18,775 nt of DNA, taken from assembly GCA_000729835.1 (NCBI GenBank), contig JFHB01000345.1:1-18775 (forward strand). The letters run 5' to 3'. The notes beneath the pieces are model-generated. The model worked only from the letters and a program-made list of their open reading frames with translations, ran no database searches and was not told the origin of the DNA. Below, in pieces: positions 18,120 to 18,775 of the stretch. Every line of letters starts with the position of its first letter. Position 1 is the stretch's first letter. Position numbers and translations under genes: made by a program. The stretch is from Atkinsonella hypoxylon (taxonomy: Eukaryota > Ascomycota > Sordariomycetes > Hypocreales > Clavicipitaceae).

Positions 18120-18775
18120 TGTTACGGTGGGATCTGACGTGGGTTTGTCGGAAGTGACGATAGGTTGTTGGATTCAATAGGTTATGCAATAAATCGTAAG
18201 AGGAGTTGTAAGAGCTTCTGTAAGGAGCATCTAGAAATAGTGTTCTAGTGAATAATTGTTAATTGTTCAATCTAACTACTTAAGTGTTGCTTCTAACTAC
18301 TTATATATAATTGCAGTTATATACACTAGTGACCTATAGGTCTATAGAATTATCCTGTAATAAGTGCTGCCTCTACAAAAAAGATTAGCTGTTCTAGCTA
18401 TTCTAAAAATTAATTGTTAGTTGTTAGAAGGCGTATTAGATTAAACTAAATAACTTATTAATCTAGCTATTATAAAAGGCGCAGAAAGGTAGTTGTTGTT
18501 TTATTGCGTAAGTATACATTATTGTTATTGTAGTGCAATCTACAGTGTAGGTTGCTATATTTATGTATTTTTCTGTGCACTTATAATGCTTAAATTATAC
18601 TTATAATCTAGTAACTATTAAATCTATATATTAAATTAACGGATTTCCTTAAACCTAATAGAGCGTTAAAGCTTATTCTATATCTTATATATAAGTAAAG
18701 TTACATAAAATTATCCTAAATAATGTTAAATCCTATAAATCAATCTTATATAATAAAGCTAATTTATTAAATCTA
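18120..18775 (+). repeat. right arm of inverted repeat X (transposon terminus, runs off window)
   Basis: This is the inverted partner of 4726-5381, starting TGTTACGGTGGGATC and continuing to the last base of the window, so the repeat is at least 656 bp. Differences from the left arm that I compared are C/T or G/A only. The first 60 bp end TTCAATA (TTCAACA in the left arm) and are followed by GGTTATGCAAT, which resembles an LTR end plus the start of a half-tRNA primer site. It inserts in, or truncates, the 5' LTR of copia copy B. Confidence 0.8.
18471..18479 (+). promoter_or_regulatory. TATA-box-like motif in right X arm
   Basis: TATAAAAGG, conserved with the mirrored motif at 5022-5030 and pointing away from the copia cluster. 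It is a plausible pol II promoter of element X; activity is unknown. Confidence 0.35.

Noticed and set aside
1..18775. Reassigned genetic code with TAA/TAG read as Gln (ciliate-like)
   Set aside because: TAG also replaces Trp: copy A has TGG at 10864 where copy B has TAG. CA/TG loss also extends through LTRs and non-coding repeats, and catalytic Asp/Glu are changed as well. RIP explains all of this.

Overview
The window looks like transposon-packed heterochromatin from a filamentous ascomycete (Pezizomycotina) with a very active repeat-induced point mutation (RIP) system. It is strongly AT-rich. CA and TG dinucleotides have largely become TA (the first 600 bases hold fewer than ten CA and no TG), while scattered CG survives. 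Reading frames of recognisable retrotransposon proteins are riddled with TAA/TAG where Gln, Arg or Trp codons stood, yet the frames themselves are almost free of indels. I see no intact host gene, tRNA, rRNA or CRISPR array.

Layout. (1) 1-4725: a RIP-ruined Ty3/gypsy chromovirus on the + strand. Its RT end, RNase H, integrase with D-D-35-E spacing, GPY/F module and chromodomain can be followed in one frame to about 2350. A frame-preserving region of about 1.7 kb that I do not recognise follows (2881-4570). (2) 4726-5381: the end of an unidentified repeat 'X', whose inverted copy fills 18120-18775. (3) 5382-10927: copia copy A, + strand, truncated at both ends and carrying two later insertions: a 486-bp element (6351-6836) and a miniature LTR element with 120-bp terminal direct repeats (7313-7780). 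(4) 10928-18119: copia copy B, minus strand, nearly complete: 3' LTR 10928-11632, polypurine tract, gag-pol 11795-17133, leader, primer-binding site, and the last 45 bp of its 5' LTR, cut off by X.

Together X/A and B/X form an inverted repeat of about 14 kb. The X arms match base for base in length (656 and 656), and the arm differences I compared are transitions of the RIP type. The protease, integrase and RT catalytic residues that I checked are mostly mutated (D to N, E to K), so nothing here should encode an active transposase or polymerase. Segments lacking a partner in the window (copy A's two insertions, copy B's leader) and the outermost 60 bp of X keep more CA/TG and look less mutated. 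The interest lies in the nested history, the miniature elements, a copia-type half-tRNA primer site and the unrecognised region behind the gypsy pol.
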